Source: Corynebacterium tuberculostearicum (GTDB taxonomy: Bacteria; Actinomycetota; Actinomycetes; Mycobacteriales; Mycobacteriaceae). From it: a stretch of 64,000 nucleotides of DNA. The notes under the pieces were generated by a model. The model was not told where the DNA came from. It made no database searches and saw only the letters and a program-made list of their open reading frames with translations. The stretch lies in NCBI RefSeq assembly GCF_016127015.1, contig NZ_CP065972.1, positions 806,001 through 870,000 on the forward strand, written 5' to 3'. Below, in pieces: positions 17,586-27,064 of this stretch (positions within the stretch are counted from its first letter, which is position 1; each line of letters begins with the position of its first letter). The position numbers and the translations under genes were made by a program.

Positions 17586-18929
17586 ATGTCCTACCCCAGC
17601 ACGCTGGATTCCCACGGAATGCGCAATTGGGCCACCCGCGCCGTGGGGGAATTAGCCCATCGTCGCGATGAGATCAACGCGCTCAACGTCTTTCCTGTAC
17701 CGGATTCCGATACGGGCTCGAATATGGCGCACACCATGGAAGCAGCGGTTGCGGAGCTGGACAATGGCGGCGATGTCGCCGACTCCCTTGCGCTCGGGGC
17801 GGTACGTGGTGCCCGCGGAAACTCGGGAATGGTGCTGTCCCAGGTTCTGCGCGGCGTTGCCGAGTCAACTGTGGACTCAGTTATCGACGGCGACGTTTTT
17901 GCCCGCTCCCTGCAGCAGGCTGTGGAGCTGGTGGACCGAGCCATCGCCGAGCCGGTGGAAGGCACAGTTATCACGGTCCTGAAGGCAGCCGCCGAGGCCG
18001 CCGAGGACGCTGAAGCGCAGTCAGGCGCAACCTTGCACAGTATTGTGAGCGCCGCAATCGCTGCCGCGGAAACGGCCCTCGAGCGCACTCCTTCGCAATT
18101 GCCAGCTCTGCGCGAGGCAGGAGTGGTGGATGCTGGCGGCGCCGGCCTCGTTATCCTTTTAGAGTCTCTTCTCGCAGAAATTGAAGGCTCGACCGGGCAC
18201 ACAGGCCTGCCCGAACCGGAGCCGGAAACTGAACTGGAAGTGGTCTTTTTCTTCGAAGGAGATATAGACACGCTGCAGGTAGCAATTGAACCGTTGGGAG
18301 ACAGCCTGGTCATCGCTCGGGCCACCGAGGACAGCGCTAATGTACATATCCACTCCCGCCAGGCAGGCAAGGTCATTGAAACCGCCTTTGGTACCGGAGA
18401 GGTAACCAACCTGCACCTGGAGGTGTTGCCTCCTTACGCCGAAGCTGTTTCCGAAGAGCCGATTGCTCGACGAGTGTTTGCTGCCGCACCGGCCGGGCCT
18501 ATCAGCGATCTTCTGGCATCTGCGGGGGTTAGCGTAGTGTCTCCGGATGATCCCATTGCGGCTAAGGACGAGGACATCGTTCTTGCCACCGACGTGAGTT
18601 CGCAGACCGCTGCTGGGCGAGTAGTGCCCGCGCAATCGCTGGCTGCAGCCTTAGCCGCGATTTCCGTTTATGAACCGGATAACCCAGATACTGGTGCCGT
18701 CGTTGCTGCCATGCGTGATGCTGCCAAGTCCATGCGAGTGGCTTACCCGAGCCAGGAAACCCCGCAGTCAATCATTGCCACTTGCCGCGATCTCTTGGCA
18801 GAAGGCGGTGAGCAGGTCACAGTCCTAAGCGCCTTAGACCTAGACCAGGAGGAACTAGCTCAACAGCTTCGCGTAGATGTTATGGCACTGAAAGTACCGG
18901 AAATCGCAACCGAAATCGGAGTGGAATAG
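17586..18929 (+). CDS. DAK2/FakA-like kinase-domain protein
   Basis: This 447-residue protein has an N-terminal DhaL-type domain (about 1-195) with the Mg-ATP motif NVFPVPDSDTGSNM and GARGNSGMVLSQ. A linker follows, then a DAK1_2/YloV-type C-terminal domain. Firmicute FakA phosphorylates fatty acids bound to FakB; actinobacterial members are poorly studied. No fakB-like gene is visible here. The chosen ATG at 17586 follows ung by 10 nt, and recG follows after 2 nt, so it is part of the repair-gene operon. The three acidic ligands of the nucleotide site appear intact, so it is probably active; the substrate is unknown. Confidence 0.88.
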   Translation: MSYPSTLDSHGMRNWATRAVGELAHRRDEINALNVFPVPDSDTGSNMAHTMEAAVAELDNGGDVADSLALGAVRGARGNSGMVLSQVLRGVAESTVDSVIDGDVFARSLQQAVELVDRAIAEPVEGTVITVLKAAAEAAEDAEAQSGATLHSIVSAAIAAAETALERTPSQLPALREAGVVDAGGAGLVILLESLLAEIEGSTGHTGLPEPEPETELEVVFFFEGDIDTLQVAIEPLGDSLVIARATEDSANVHIHSRQAGKVIETAFGTGEVTNLHLEVLPPYAEAVSEEPIARRVFAAAPAGPISDLLASAGVSVVSPDDPIAAKDEDIVLATDVSSQTAAGRVVPAQSLAAALAAISVYEPDNPDTGAVVAAMRDAAKSMRVAYPSQETPQSIIATCRDLLAEGGEQVTVLSALDLDQEELAQQLRVDVMALKVPEIATEIGVE

Positions 18930-18931
18930 CA

Positions 18932-21064
18932 ATGCTCGGCTGGCAGGACAACCGCCCTTTGACAGAGGTGCTTGCGGCGAAAGACGCCGCGAAGATTACC
19001 AAAGCACTGGGGTATGAGACCTGCGGCGAGCTCTTAGCTCACTATCCGCGAGACTATATCCGCCACAACAAGGATGTCGGCCTAGGAGACGCTGCCGAGG
19101 GCGATATCGTCACGGTTACCGGAACTATTACCGGATTCACTCGCCATGACTCGGGCAAGACCACCATCATTAATGTGCAGCTCGATGGCAGCATCATTGC
19201 GACGTTTTTCAATGCCAATTACGTGATGCGGATGTTGCACCGCGGACAGCGCGTCATGATGAGTGGCAAGCTTAAGTTCTTCCGTAACCAGCCGCAGTTG
19301 CAGCAGCCGGACTTTGTAGAGATCGATGCCTTCGGTCGCCCCGATGGCGAACTGGATGATTACCGGCAGCCAGCGGCTGGGTCTGGCAAGAAGCACCGCC
19401 CAAAAGCCACCGGCTCGCTGCGGAACCTGTCGCAGTTTGGCAGGCTCGACCAGCTCCTCTTGGAACGTGAATGGATACCGGTGTACCCAGCCACGTCCAA
19501 GGTGACCTCGTGGTACATCATGGGCGCCATCCACTACGTCCTATCTAAGACCCCGCCGATCGCGGAACCGCTGGATTATCGGATGATTATCAGCCTCGAC
19601 AAGGCAGTGCGGGAAATCCATGAGCCAGGGGAAGCAGGCCCCTACCGTGCGATTCAGCGGCTGAAGTACAACGAGGCTCTGTCTATTGGTCTGGTGATGG
19701 CATTGCGCCAGCGAGATGCCGAAGCCCGGACCGCTTCTACCATGCCTGCTACCTTAGGCGGCTATCGCGAGGAACTGCTGAGCCATCTGCCCTTTGACCT
19801 GACCGAAGGGCAGCGTCGCGTCATAAGCGAGATCGAAGACGATCTGGCTCGTCCGCTGCCCATGATGCGCTTGTTGCAAGGCGAGGTTGGCTCGGGCAAA
19901 ACCATGGTGGCTACCTGCGCTATGCTGCAGGCTGTCGACGCAGGAACGCAGGCCGCACTGCTGGCGCCTACGGAAGTACTCGCCTCCCAACACGCTGCCT
20001 CCATTGGAACCTCGGTTCCCGAAGGGGTCAAGGTGGTACTCCTGACCGGCTCCATGCGTACGGCGGACAAGCGGCAGGCTTTATTGGATATTGTCTCCGG
20101 TGACGCGGACATCATCATTGGAACCCATGCGATTATCCAAGACACCGTGGAGTTCTTTAACCTGGGATTGGTCGTCGTAGATGAGCAACACCGGTTCGGT
20201 GTAGAGCAGCGCGATAGCCTGCGGTTAAAGGCACGTGAAGGCCTCAGCCCCCACGTACTGGTGATGACAGCAACACCGATTCCGCGCACCATTGCGATGA
20301 CCGTCTTTGGCGACCTCGCCGTATCAACGCTGACCGAGCTGCCCGGTGGTCGCAAACCTATTCAATCAGCGGTGGTGGCCGAGTGGCGGCCGACCTGGGT
20401 GCTGCGCGCACTCGAGCGGATACGCGAGGAGGTGGCCCACGGCCATCAGGCCTATATCGTTTGCCCGCGCATTGAAGGCAAAGGCGGAGTGCTAGAGCTT
20501 GCACAGCAGCTAGAAAACGGACCGTTTAAGGGACTGCGCGTAGCCATCTTGCACGGAAAGATGCCCAATAAAGATGAGGTAATGACGTCATTTGCTAGGG
20601 GAGAGATCGATATCTTGGTCTCTACCACGGTCATTGAGGTAGGCGTGGATGTTCCCAATGCCACGGTGATGCTCATTCGCGAGTCCGAGCATTTCGGCGT
20701 TTCCCAGTTGCACCAGTTGCGCGGGCGCGTGGGACGAGGCGGTAATGCCTCCATTTGTCTTCTGCACACAACGGCAGCCGATAACACTCCATCCTTCCGT
20801 CGTATCACTCAGATCGCCCAAACTTCCTCGGGTTTTGAACTGGCCGAGCTTGATTTGCGCCAGCGCCAAGAGGGCGACATCTTGGGCACCATGCAGTCCG
20901 GAACGCATCGCAGACTGCGGCTACTGAACTTGGCGGATGACCAAGACATTGTGGAGCGCACCCATGCGGATGCGCGCGCCATGGTGTTGCGCAATCCCGA
21001 GTTGGCCGAGGAACTCACGCGCAATTTGAGCGAAAGCGAACAGGAATACTTGGAGAAGAACTAA
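18932..21064 (+). CDS. recG: ATP-dependent DNA helicase RecG
   Basis: This 710-residue superfamily-2 helicase reverses stalled forks and processes Holliday junctions. It has an N-terminal OB-fold wedge domain (VTGTITGFTRHDSGK, about 50-115), Walker A QGEVGSGKTMVAT, the DEQHRFG box and the motif VI region LHQLRGRVGRGG. The C-terminal QxDLRxRxxGDxLGxxQSG signature of RecG is present. It starts 2 nt after the DAK gene, and the small biotinyl/lipoyl-like gene follows 19 nt later. Confidence 0.97.
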   Translation: MLGWQDNRPLTEVLAAKDAAKITKALGYETCGELLAHYPRDYIRHNKDVGLGDAAEGDIVTVTGTITGFTRHDSGKTTIINVQLDGSIIATFFNANYVMRMLHRGQRVMMSGKLKFFRNQPQLQQPDFVEIDAFGRPDGELDDYRQPAAGSGKKHRPKATGSLRNLSQFGRLDQLLLEREWIPVYPATSKVTSWYIMGAIHYVLSKTPPIAEPLDYRMIISLDKAVREIHEPGEAGPYRAIQRLKYNEALSIGLVMALRQRDAEARTASTMPATLGGYREELLSHLPFDLTEGQRRVISEIEDDLARPLPMMRLLQGEVGSGKTMVATCAMLQAVDAGTQAALLAPTEVLASQHAASIGTSVPEGVKVVLLTGSMRTADKRQALLDIVSGDADIIIGTHAIIQDTVEFFNLGLVVVDEQHRFGVEQRDSLRLKAREGLSPHVLVMTATPIPRTIAMTVFGDLAVSTLTELPGGRKPIQSAVVAEWRPTWVLRALERIREEVAHGHQAYIVCPRIEGKGGVLELAQQLENGPFKGLRVAILHGKMPNKDEVMTSFARGEIDILVSTTVIEVGVDVPNATVMLIRESEHFGVSQLHQLRGRVGRGGNASICLLHTTAADNTPSFRRITQIAQTSSGFELAELDLRQRQEGDILGTMQSGTHRRLRLLNLADDQDIVERTHADARAMVLRNPELAEELTRNLSESEQEYLEKN

Positions 21065-21083
21065 GACGGGTTAACCTAGAAGC

Positions 21084-21296
21084 ATGAAAATTTACGCCCC
21101 CTTCGCGGGCATCGTCCGCTGCCATGTGAATGTGGGAGACACTGTTGATACCGGAGTACCGCTTGCGACCGTTGAAGCCACGAAGCTTGAGGCTCCCGTA
21201 GAAAGCCCCGGCCCAGGAAAGGTCTACCGTATCGTGGTCTCTGATTTTAGTGACGTGCTGGGCGGAGACCTTTTGATGGAGATTGGAGAAGCATAA
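21084..21296 (+). CDS. Stand-alone biotinyl/lipoyl-attachment-like domain
   Basis: This 70-residue protein is a single biotinyl/lipoyl fold: YAPFAGIVRCHVNVGDTVDTG, then EATKLEAPV with the candidate modified Lys34, then GKVYRIVV and the final strand. The usual AMKM motif of biotin carriers is replaced by ATKL, keeping the lysine. It could be a biotin carrier subunit of an acyl-CoA carboxylase or a relic domain. Its stop touches the rsmD start (TAAATG), so the two are co-translated. A similar small gene is common between recG and rsmD in corynebacteria as I recall. Modification is unproven. Confidence 0.85.
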   Translation: MKIYAPFAGIVRCHVNVGDTVDTGVPLATVEATKLEAPVESPGPGKVYRIVVSDFSDVLGGDLLMEIGEA

Positions 21297-21878
21297 ATGA
21301 CGCGCATTATTGCCGGCGAAGCCCGCGGCCGCACCATTAAAGTGCCTGCAGAAGGAACCCGGCCTACCGCAGACCGCGCCCGCGAAGGGCTGTTTTCATC
21401 CCTCACTGCACGGTGGGGCTTTGCTGGATCTTCGGTGCTCGATCTTTTTGCAGGCTCTGGTGCCCTAGGTCTTGAGGCAGCGAGCCGTGGGGCAGATGAA
21501 GCAGTACTGGTGGAATCTTCGGCCGATGCGGTAAAGATCATCCGGCACAACATGGGCGTCGTCAAGCATCCCGGCGTGCGCGTGCAAGAGATGAAGGTAA
21601 GCACTTACCTGGCTAGTGCCCCGCGCAAACACTTTGACCTGGTGCTGGCGGACCCGCCCTATGCTTTTGATGAAGTGGATGAACTCATTGCTGTCATCGA
21701 ACCAGTGCTTACCGATCGCGCAATGGTAGTAATTGAGCGTCATGTTGATTCCGCGGTTACTGAGTGGCCTGCTGGTTTTGAGCCCACCGGCCAGAAGCTT
21801 AAGAAGCGCACCTTTGGCATCGCACGCATGGATATGGCCGTTTATACCCGCCCCGGCAGCGAGGACACCGAAGACTAA
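21297..21878 (+). CDS. rsmD: 16S rRNA (guanine966-N2)-methyltransferase
   Basis: This 193-residue SAM-dependent methyltransferase modifies G966 of 16S rRNA. Motifs are RIIAGEARGRTI at the N-terminus, RPTADRAREGLFSSL, the SAM-binding LDLFAGSGALGLEA and the catalytic DPPYAF. The start directly abuts the previous stop. The coaD gene follows after 26 nt, the usual rsmD-coaD pair of bacteria. Confidence 0.96.
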   Translation: MTRIIAGEARGRTIKVPAEGTRPTADRAREGLFSSLTARWGFAGSSVLDLFAGSGALGLEAASRGADEAVLVESSADAVKIIRHNMGVVKHPGVRVQEMKVSTYLASAPRKHFDLVLADPPYAFDEVDELIAVIEPVLTDRAMVVIERHVDSAVTEWPAGFEPTGQKLKKRTFGIARMDMAVYTRPGSEDTED

Positions 21879-21904
21879 ACCACTGAAAAGAAAGCGAAAG
21901 TAGC

Positions 21905-22378
21905 ATGACTAAGGCCGTCTGCCCTGGATCCTTTGACCCTGTCACCTTAGGCCACGTCGATATCATCAACCGCGCTAACCAGATGTTTGATGAAGTCACC
22001 GTGTTAGTAACCGGTAACCCTGACAAGCCCTCCGGCCTCTTTAGCGTGGAGGAGCGCATGGAACTTATCCGTCAGAGCGTGGATTCTTCCATCAAGGTGG
22101 ACTATTGCTCCGGGCTTTTGGTGGATTACACCACGGAGCATGGGGCGGACGTTTTGGTGAAGGGACTGCGAAGCTCTCTCGACTATGAGTATGAGCTGCC
22201 CATGGCGCAGATGAACCGGCGCCTTTCCGGTATCGATACCGTCTTCCTACTCACGGACGAGAAGTACGGATATATCAGTTCCTCGCTGTGTAAGCAGGTA
22301 GCAAAGTTTGGCGGCGACGTAACGGGTATGTTCCCCGAATCCGTAGGTCGTGCGGTAAAGGAGAAATACCGTCAGTGA
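21905..22378 (+). CDS. coaD: Phosphopantetheine adenylyltransferase
   Basis: This 157-residue enzyme transfers AMP to 4'-phosphopantetheine, the fourth step of coenzyme A synthesis. The nucleotidyltransferase motif GSFDPVTLGHVDII (T/HxGH) and the C-terminal ISSSL are present. GAAAGTAGC precedes the ATG. The next gene begins in the stop codon (GTGA overlap). The final CoA step (coaE) is encoded at 38863. Confidence 0.97.
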   Translation: MTKAVCPGSFDPVTLGHVDIINRANQMFDEVTVLVTGNPDKPSGLFSVEERMELIRQSVDSSIKVDYCSGLLVDYTTEHGADVLVKGLRSSLDYEYELPMAQMNRRLSGIDTVFLLTDEKYGYISSSLCKQVAKFGGDVTGMFPESVGRAVKEKYRQ

Positions 22379-23118
22379 GCCTCGCACTGGTTATTTTCCT
22401 CGTCGTTGTCGTTGGTTCGACACTGCAACGGGTATCCGGAATGGGGCTCGGTCTTATCGGCGGTCCCATCCTTATGCTGATAATGGGGCCGGTCGAAGGC
22501 ATTCTAGTCATTAACGTTTTGGCTTGTGTTAATGCGATGTTGACCACCTATTCCGTGCGCGAGAATGTGAGCTGGAAGAAGTTCGGGCTCATAGCCCCAG
22601 TCATGGTGATTGGCTCCTTGGCCGCGGCACTGCTCATTAGGCGTATGGACACGGCAGGGCTCATGATTGTGGTGGGTGCTGCGCTTCTGGCCGCACTGGC
22701 GGTGGTCACTTTTGGAAAGAAGTTTGTCCCGCCGATGGAGGGCAAAGGCCCTGCCATCTCCGCCGGTATTCTCGGCGGCTTTACCAATACCTTGGCGGGC
22801 GTTGCGGGCCCGGTTATTACCGTCTATGCGCAGGCGGCAAAGTGGCCCCAACATGTTTACGCCGCCACGCTGCAGCCGATTTTTGTCGTAGGCGGATTCT
22901 TTTCCGTGATGACCAAGACTCTCACAGGTGCGGCACACTTTGATGGCCTGCCTTGGATGATGTGGCCCGCGGGAGTATTAGGCATGTGTGTAGGAATTTG
23001 CGCCGGAACCCGGATTGCCCAGCGTGTTCCACGAGAAAAAGCCCGCGTGCTTTCGCTGAGCGTCGCCGGCTTGGGTGCGGCCAGCGCATTGATTCGGGGT
23101 CTTTTAACACTGGTGTAG
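22375..23118 (+). CDS. TauE/SafE-family membrane transporter
   Basis: This 247-residue protein of about eight helices begins at a GTG overlapping the coaD stop by 4 nt. The family motif RVSGMGLGLIGGPIL and the repeat GILGGFTNTLAGVAGP are typical of TauE/SafE (DUF81) permeases that export sulfite, sulfoacetate or related anions. The substrate cannot be told. It ends the long rightward operon at the terminator 23137-23176. Confidence 0.88.
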   Translation: MSLALVIFLVVVVGSTLQRVSGMGLGLIGGPILMLIMGPVEGILVINVLACVNAMLTTYSVRENVSWKKFGLIAPVMVIGSLAAALLIRRMDTAGLMIVVGAALLAALAVVTFGKKFVPPMEGKGPAISAGILGGFTNTLAGVAGPVITVYAQAAKWPQHVYAATLQPIFVVGGFFSVMTKTLTGAAHFDGLPWMMWPAGVLGMCVGICAGTRIAQRVPREKARVLSLSVAGLGAASALIRGLLTLV

Positions 23119-23136
23119 AGGAATGAGTCACGACAA

Positions 23137-23176
23137 AGCCCGCCGGTCCCCTCTTTTAGCTGAAAGACGGCGGGCT
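23137..23176. terminator. Bidirectional terminator
   Basis: Perfect 9-bp arms AGCCCGCCG (23137-23145) and CGGCGGGCT (23168-23176) lie between the convergent TauE and ABC ATPase genes. T richness is weak on either side. Confidence 0.7.
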
Positions 23177-23205
23177 GAAGGCACTCTGTTGAGTGCAGTG
23201 GGGGG

Positions 23206-23970
23206 CTACAGCAGCGAAGCCAAAAAGTCCTTGGTGCGTGGCTGTTGTGGGTTATCCAAAACCTCAGCTGGACTGCCGGACTCGATGACAACGCCGCCGT
23301 CCATGAAGAAGACCTTATCGGCTACCTCGCGCGCAAAACCCATCTCGTGGGTGACTACGAGCATGGTCATGCCTTCGGCTGCGAGGTCCTTCATAACGCG
23401 CAGCACTTCGCCGACGAGCTCGGGGTCGAGGGCCGACGTAGGTTCGTCGAAAAGCATAAGCTTAGGATCCATGGCCACCGCACGAGCGATGGCAACGCGC
23501 TGTTGCTGGCCGCCAGAGAGCTGTACCGGGTAGTTATTGGCCTTGGACGCCAAGCCAACGTCCTCCAACAGCTCCATAGCGCGGGCGCGGGCGGTTTCTT
23601 CCGGAATCTTTTTTACCTGCACCGGTGCCTCGATGATATTTTCAATCACCGTGCGGTGGGGGAAAAGGTTGAAAGACTGAAAGACCATGCCGATATCGGA
23701 GCGCTGCTCTGCGGCTTCCTTCTCGCTGATCTCATAAAGGGTGCCGTTCTTTTCGCGGTAGCCAATTAGCTCGCCGTCGACGTAGAGGCGGCCCGCCGTA
23801 GCCTTATCAAGGTGGTTGACGCAGCGCAGGAAGGTGGATTTGCCGGAGCCCGAGGGGCCCAGTAGACAGGCTACTTCGCCGGGCTGGACCTCAAGGTCAA
23901 TGCCTTTGAGGACCTCGAGCTGTCCGAAGGACTTATGGACATTCTGGGCGGAAATCATGGGAGTAGCCAT
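23206..23970 (-). CDS. Polar amino-acid ABC transporter ATP-binding protein
   Basis: This 254-residue ATPase belongs to the GlnQ/HisP class. Walker A is [13 protein letters not shown], the signature is [14 protein letters not shown], Walker B is [12 protein letters not shown] and the switch His is in [14 protein letters not shown]. It is the last gene of the leftward importer operon; its ATG overlaps the permease stop by one base (TAATG). It powers uptake through the permease and the lipoprotein upstream. Confidence 0.95.
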   Translation of the reverse strand: MATPMISAQNVHKSFGQLEVLKGIDLEVQPGEVACLLGPSGSGKSTFLRCVNHLDKATAGRLYVDGELIGYREKNGTLYEISEKEAAEQRSDIGMVFQSFNLFPHRTVIENIIEAPVQVKKIPEETARARAMELLEDVGLASKANNYPVQLSGGQQQRVAIARAVAMDPKLMLFDEPTSALDPELVGEVLRVMKDLAAEGMTMLVVTHEMGFAREVADKVFFMDGGVVIESGSPAEVLDNPQQPRTKDFLASLL

Positions 23971-24923
23971 TAGTTTTTAGCCTCCGAAATCACGGATACG
24001 TTGCGGGGGATGGTGCCTTCAGCGTCTGCCAGCGCAGCAAGTTGGCGGCCGGTGAGTTCGCGGGTGGCACCGCGCTCAAAGCGGCGCTCCAGGAAGTACT
24101 GTCCCACCATCAGTAGGGAAGTAACCACGAGGTACCAGGACGCTGCGACCAGCAGCAACGGGATGGGCTGGAAGAGAGCGGCGGAAATATCAGTGGAGCG
24201 GCCGAAGATCTCCTCGGTATAAGGAATGGCCACCACGAGGGAAGAGGTCTTGAGCAAGGAAATGAATTCATTGCCTGTAGGCGGAATGATAATGCGCATG
24301 GCCTGCGGAAGGACGGTGCGGCGCATGGTCATCCACCAGGACATGCCGAGTGCCTTGGAAGCTTCCTTCTGCCCCTCGGGAACGGAGGTGATACCGGAGC
24401 GCACAATCTCGGCCATATAGGCGGCTTCATTGAGACCCAGGCCCATCACCGCAAGGAAGAAGGCGTTGGTGAGGATCGTCTGCAAAGACACTTCGGTAAA
24501 GCCCAAGTTGATGGATTGATAGATAGCGGAGAGCAGGCCCCAAAACACCAGCTGTACATAAATCGGCGTGCCGCGGAAGACCCAGAGGAATACCCAGGAG
24601 ACGCTGCGCAGCACCGGGTTCGGGGACATGCGCATAACCGCAAGTATTGCACCACCGACAACGCCGATGATCATGGACAAAATGGTGATGGCGATGGTGT
24701 GGAGGGAGGCAAGTGCAATGCGCTTATCAAAGAGGTACTGGAAGTAGGTGTCCCAGCCAAAAGCCTCGTTGCGGGCGGAGGCGAAGATAAACCACGCGCC
24801 GAGCACGATAAGCAAGCCGGCGAATACCCAACGCCATGGGTGGCGTAGAGGTCGCGCCTCGATCTTGGCGGGCTTTTCCTTAGGCTCTGCCGTAGCTGGC
24901 GTCGCCGTATTTTCATTAACCAT
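23970..24923 (-). CDS. Polar amino-acid ABC transporter permease
   Basis: This permease of about 317 residues belongs to the HisM/GlnP family. A hydrophilic N-terminal tail rich in Lys, Pro and Glu precedes about five helices. The conserved loop [20 protein letters not shown] and the EAA-type motif [18 protein letters not shown] contact the ATPase. The ATG at 24923 has GAAAGG 7 nt upstream and overlaps the end of the binding-protein gene; an ATG 15 nt earlier is less well placed. One permease implies a homodimeric pore. Confidence 0.93.
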   Translation of the reverse strand: MVNENTATPATAEPKEKPAKIEARPLRHPWRWVFAGLLIVLGAWFIFASARNEAFGWDTYFQYLFDKRIALASLHTIAITILSMIIGVVGGAILAVMRMSPNPVLRSVSWVFLWVFRGTPIYVQLVFWGLLSAIYQSINLGFTEVSLQTILTNAFFLAVMGLGLNEAAYMAEIVRSGITSVPEGQKEASKALGMSWWMTMRRTVLPQAMRIIIPPTGNEFISLLKTSSLVVAIPYTEEIFGRSTDISAALFQPIPLLLVAASWYLVVTSLLMVGQYFLERRFERGATRELTGRQLAALADAEGTIPRNVSVISEAKN

Positions 24924-25803
24924 TGATCGGCCTTTCATTAATCATTGCCTGGTCTATTAAGCCATCCTCGATGCCCCAGCGGGACAAAATTTCTGCATAC
25001 TCACCGGTTTCGATGAGGTGCTGCAGTGCTGCGGCCGAGGCCTTGCCCAAATCGGAATCCTTGGGAACGGCAAAGCCATAGGGCGATGCTTGGAACATAT
25101 CGCCTACCTGCCGCATCTTTCCCTCGGAGCGATTGACAGCCCACGCCGTTACTGGGGAGTCTGCGGACAGGGCATCTGCGCGTCCCATGAGGACCGCCAA
25201 CGCGGCGTTGTCACCCGTGTCATAAGACAAGACAGTGAGATCGCCGTTGCACGCATCCTTCTTGGGACGCACATCGTCGGTTTCAGATACCGTGGTGCGC
25301 TGCACCGCAACCGTCAAGCCGCAAGGATTATCCGGGTCAACCTTCTTAGGCCCATCTACTCGCTCGGCCCACTGGATGCCGGCGTAGAGGTGGTCTACAA
25401 AGTCGAACTCATTGCGGCGCTCGGGGTTATCCGTGAAGCCGGATGCACCCATATCAATCTGGCCCGATTGCACGGCGGGCAAGATCATCGAGAAGTCCTG
25501 TTCCATGGGCTGGAAATCGAGTCCCAAGACTCCGGCAACGGCGCGAGCAAGATCGAGTTCCACGCCCTGGAGCGCCCCGTGGGAATCCTTGAGCTGAAAT
25601 GGGGCATAGGGTGGGTTAGTTCCGGCAGTGAGGACGCCATCGTTGTCGTCATACATGGCGGCAATTTCCGGCACCATTGCGGAATGCGGTTCTTCCCAGC
25701 CGTCCGGAGTGGAATCTTCCTCGTTGGTGACGCAGGCGCTTAGGCTCAGCGTGGGGACGAGGACCGCGGCGATAATCGCGCGGCGGGAAAACGAGCGCGG
25801 CAT
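24916..25803 (-). CDS. Amino-acid-binding lipoprotein of ABC importer
   Basis: This 295-residue protein has a lipobox (LSLSAC, Cys24) after a positively charged signal peptide containing a twin-arginine-like SRRAII. The mature part is a family-3 solute-binding protein: LTAGTNPPYAPFQL, GVELDLARAVAGVLGL, QSGQIDMGASGFTDNPERRNEFDF and GFAVPKDSDL. It captures a polar amino acid or derivative at the outer face of the membrane. Its ATG overlaps the stop of the DUF368 gene by one base. Confidence 0.93.
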   Translation of the reverse strand: MPRSFSRRAIIAAVLVPTLSLSACVTNEEDSTPDGWEEPHSAMVPEIAAMYDDNDGVLTAGTNPPYAPFQLKDSHGALQGVELDLARAVAGVLGLDFQPMEQDFSMILPAVQSGQIDMGASGFTDNPERRNEFDFVDHLYAGIQWAERVDGPKKVDPDNPCGLTVAVQRTTVSETDDVRPKKDACNGDLTVLSYDTGDNAALAVLMGRADALSADSPVTAWAVNRSEGKMRQVGDMFQASPYGFAVPKDSDLGKASAAALQHLIETGEYAEILSRWGIEDGLIDQAMINERPING

Positions 25804-26639
25804 TACTTTTGCGCCGTCCTTTCATCTATAGCGCGGGCTTTCTTCATGTCTACGACGATGAACGCAGAGACGATGAGTGCACCGAGGATGAACATGCCGA
25901 TGATGATGCCGCTAGAGGCATCTTGGTCAGCTCCCCACGGCCACAGTGCGCGCAGAGAACCGAGCATGAAACCGGCCATGGCCATCAGGGTTGGGGCGCG
26001 GTGGTGATCCAGTAGGAAGTTCAATACCTTGATAAATGCCGCAAGGCCACACAGGGCGCCTAACGCGAAGACGGCGATAGTGCCCAAGTCACGATCTGAA
26101 ACGGCGCCAATAATGGGCTGGTAGAGGCCCATGGTCAGCAGGATGAGCGAGCCGGAAATACCCGGCAGGATGAGTGCGCAGACGGCGATGGCGGCGGCGA
26201 AGAAGACCGCGATGAGGCTGGGGTTCTCGTGCGGTTCGGAGGTGAATCCGGTGATAAAGAAGATGGCAATCGCAGCGATTATAAATGCGATGATAGAGGA
26301 GGGGCGCAGTCTCTCTTGCTTAGAAAGCATGGATAGTGGCACAAAAATGGACACAGCCACCATGCCCAAAAATAGCGCTCCGGAAGCCGATACATGATTA
26401 TCCACGAAGTTAGAAAGCACGGTGGACATTCCGAAGACGGCGATAAACATGCCGATAGCTACGGAGAGAAGAAAGCTCCATTCGACCTTTTTGAGGCGGC
26501 CGGAAATGAGATCGTTGGCGTTGTGGACTGCGCGTTCATAAATGCCCACGATGAGTGCCACGGTGCCACCGGAGATGCCCGGTACGAGCTCGGCCATGCC
26601 GATGAGGGCACCGCGGATAGCGTTCAAAATGTATTGCAT
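25803..26639 (-). CDS. DUF368 polyprenyl-phosphate transporter-like protein (PopT family)
   Basis: This 278-residue membrane protein has about nine helices. The family hallmarks are two related motifs, GMAELVPGISGGTVALIVG near the N-terminus and ALILPGISGSLILLTMG in the middle, an inverted-repeat architecture. DUF368 proteins (PopT) were reported to return undecaprenyl phosphate across the membrane for reuse in wall synthesis. It heads a four-gene leftward operon with the amino-acid importer, with stop-start overlap. The functional link to amino-acid uptake is unclear. No strong ribosome-binding site is seen. Confidence 0.88.
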   Translation of the reverse strand: MQYILNAIRGALIGMAELVPGISGGTVALIVGIYERAVHNANDLISGRLKKVEWSFLLSVAIGMFIAVFGMSTVLSNFVDNHVSASGALFLGMVAVSIFVPLSMLSKQERLRPSSIIAFIIAAIAIFFITGFTSEPHENPSLIAVFFAAAIAVCALILPGISGSLILLTMGLYQPIIGAVSDRDLGTIAVFALGALCGLAAFIKVLNFLLDHHRAPTLMAMAGFMLGSLRALWPWGADQDASSGIIIGMFILGALIVSAFIVVDMKKARAIDERTAQK

Positions 26640-27064
26640 AAAATAAAAATCTACCTGGGAGGGGACTGGTGCGGAGGGCGACTGGCCTAGCAGGGCGGCA
26701 GAAAAGTGCCGAAGGGAGACGCTAGGCGAACCGCTGCGAAGCGTAATGCATATCTTTCATTAGAGGGCGGTGATCTACCTCCCGCGGTAGGGGAGGATCT
26801 TCTCCCTAACCGTAAAGGTAAAACCGTATTCACGAATATTCTGTCAGTTTAATGCACCCCAATGCAACTATGCAGTTTGGGGCAGGATATACGGAATCTC
26901 ATACGGGAAAATACTTTCTTCGGTAGAAACCATAAGTTTCCCATTATTCAGTCTGATGTTTACGCGGGCTTCAACTAGCTGAAAGATTCACGCCCTAGAA
27001 TCCCCCGCGTATTCCCGTCATTTCCCCTGTGCAAGCATCCCTTTCCAATCATAAAGGACTCTCT
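26640..27064. other. Intergenic region between divergent operons
   Basis: About 425 bases hold no gene. It must carry the leftward DUF368 promoter and the rightward phosphoesterase promoter. Visible structure includes an inverted repeat CCCCAA (26857-26862)/TTGGGG (26877-26882) with an inner TGCA pair. There is also a CTACC/GGTAG hairpin near 26773-26788 and a -10-like TAGAAT at 26996. None can be tied to a known regulator. Confidence 0.5.
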
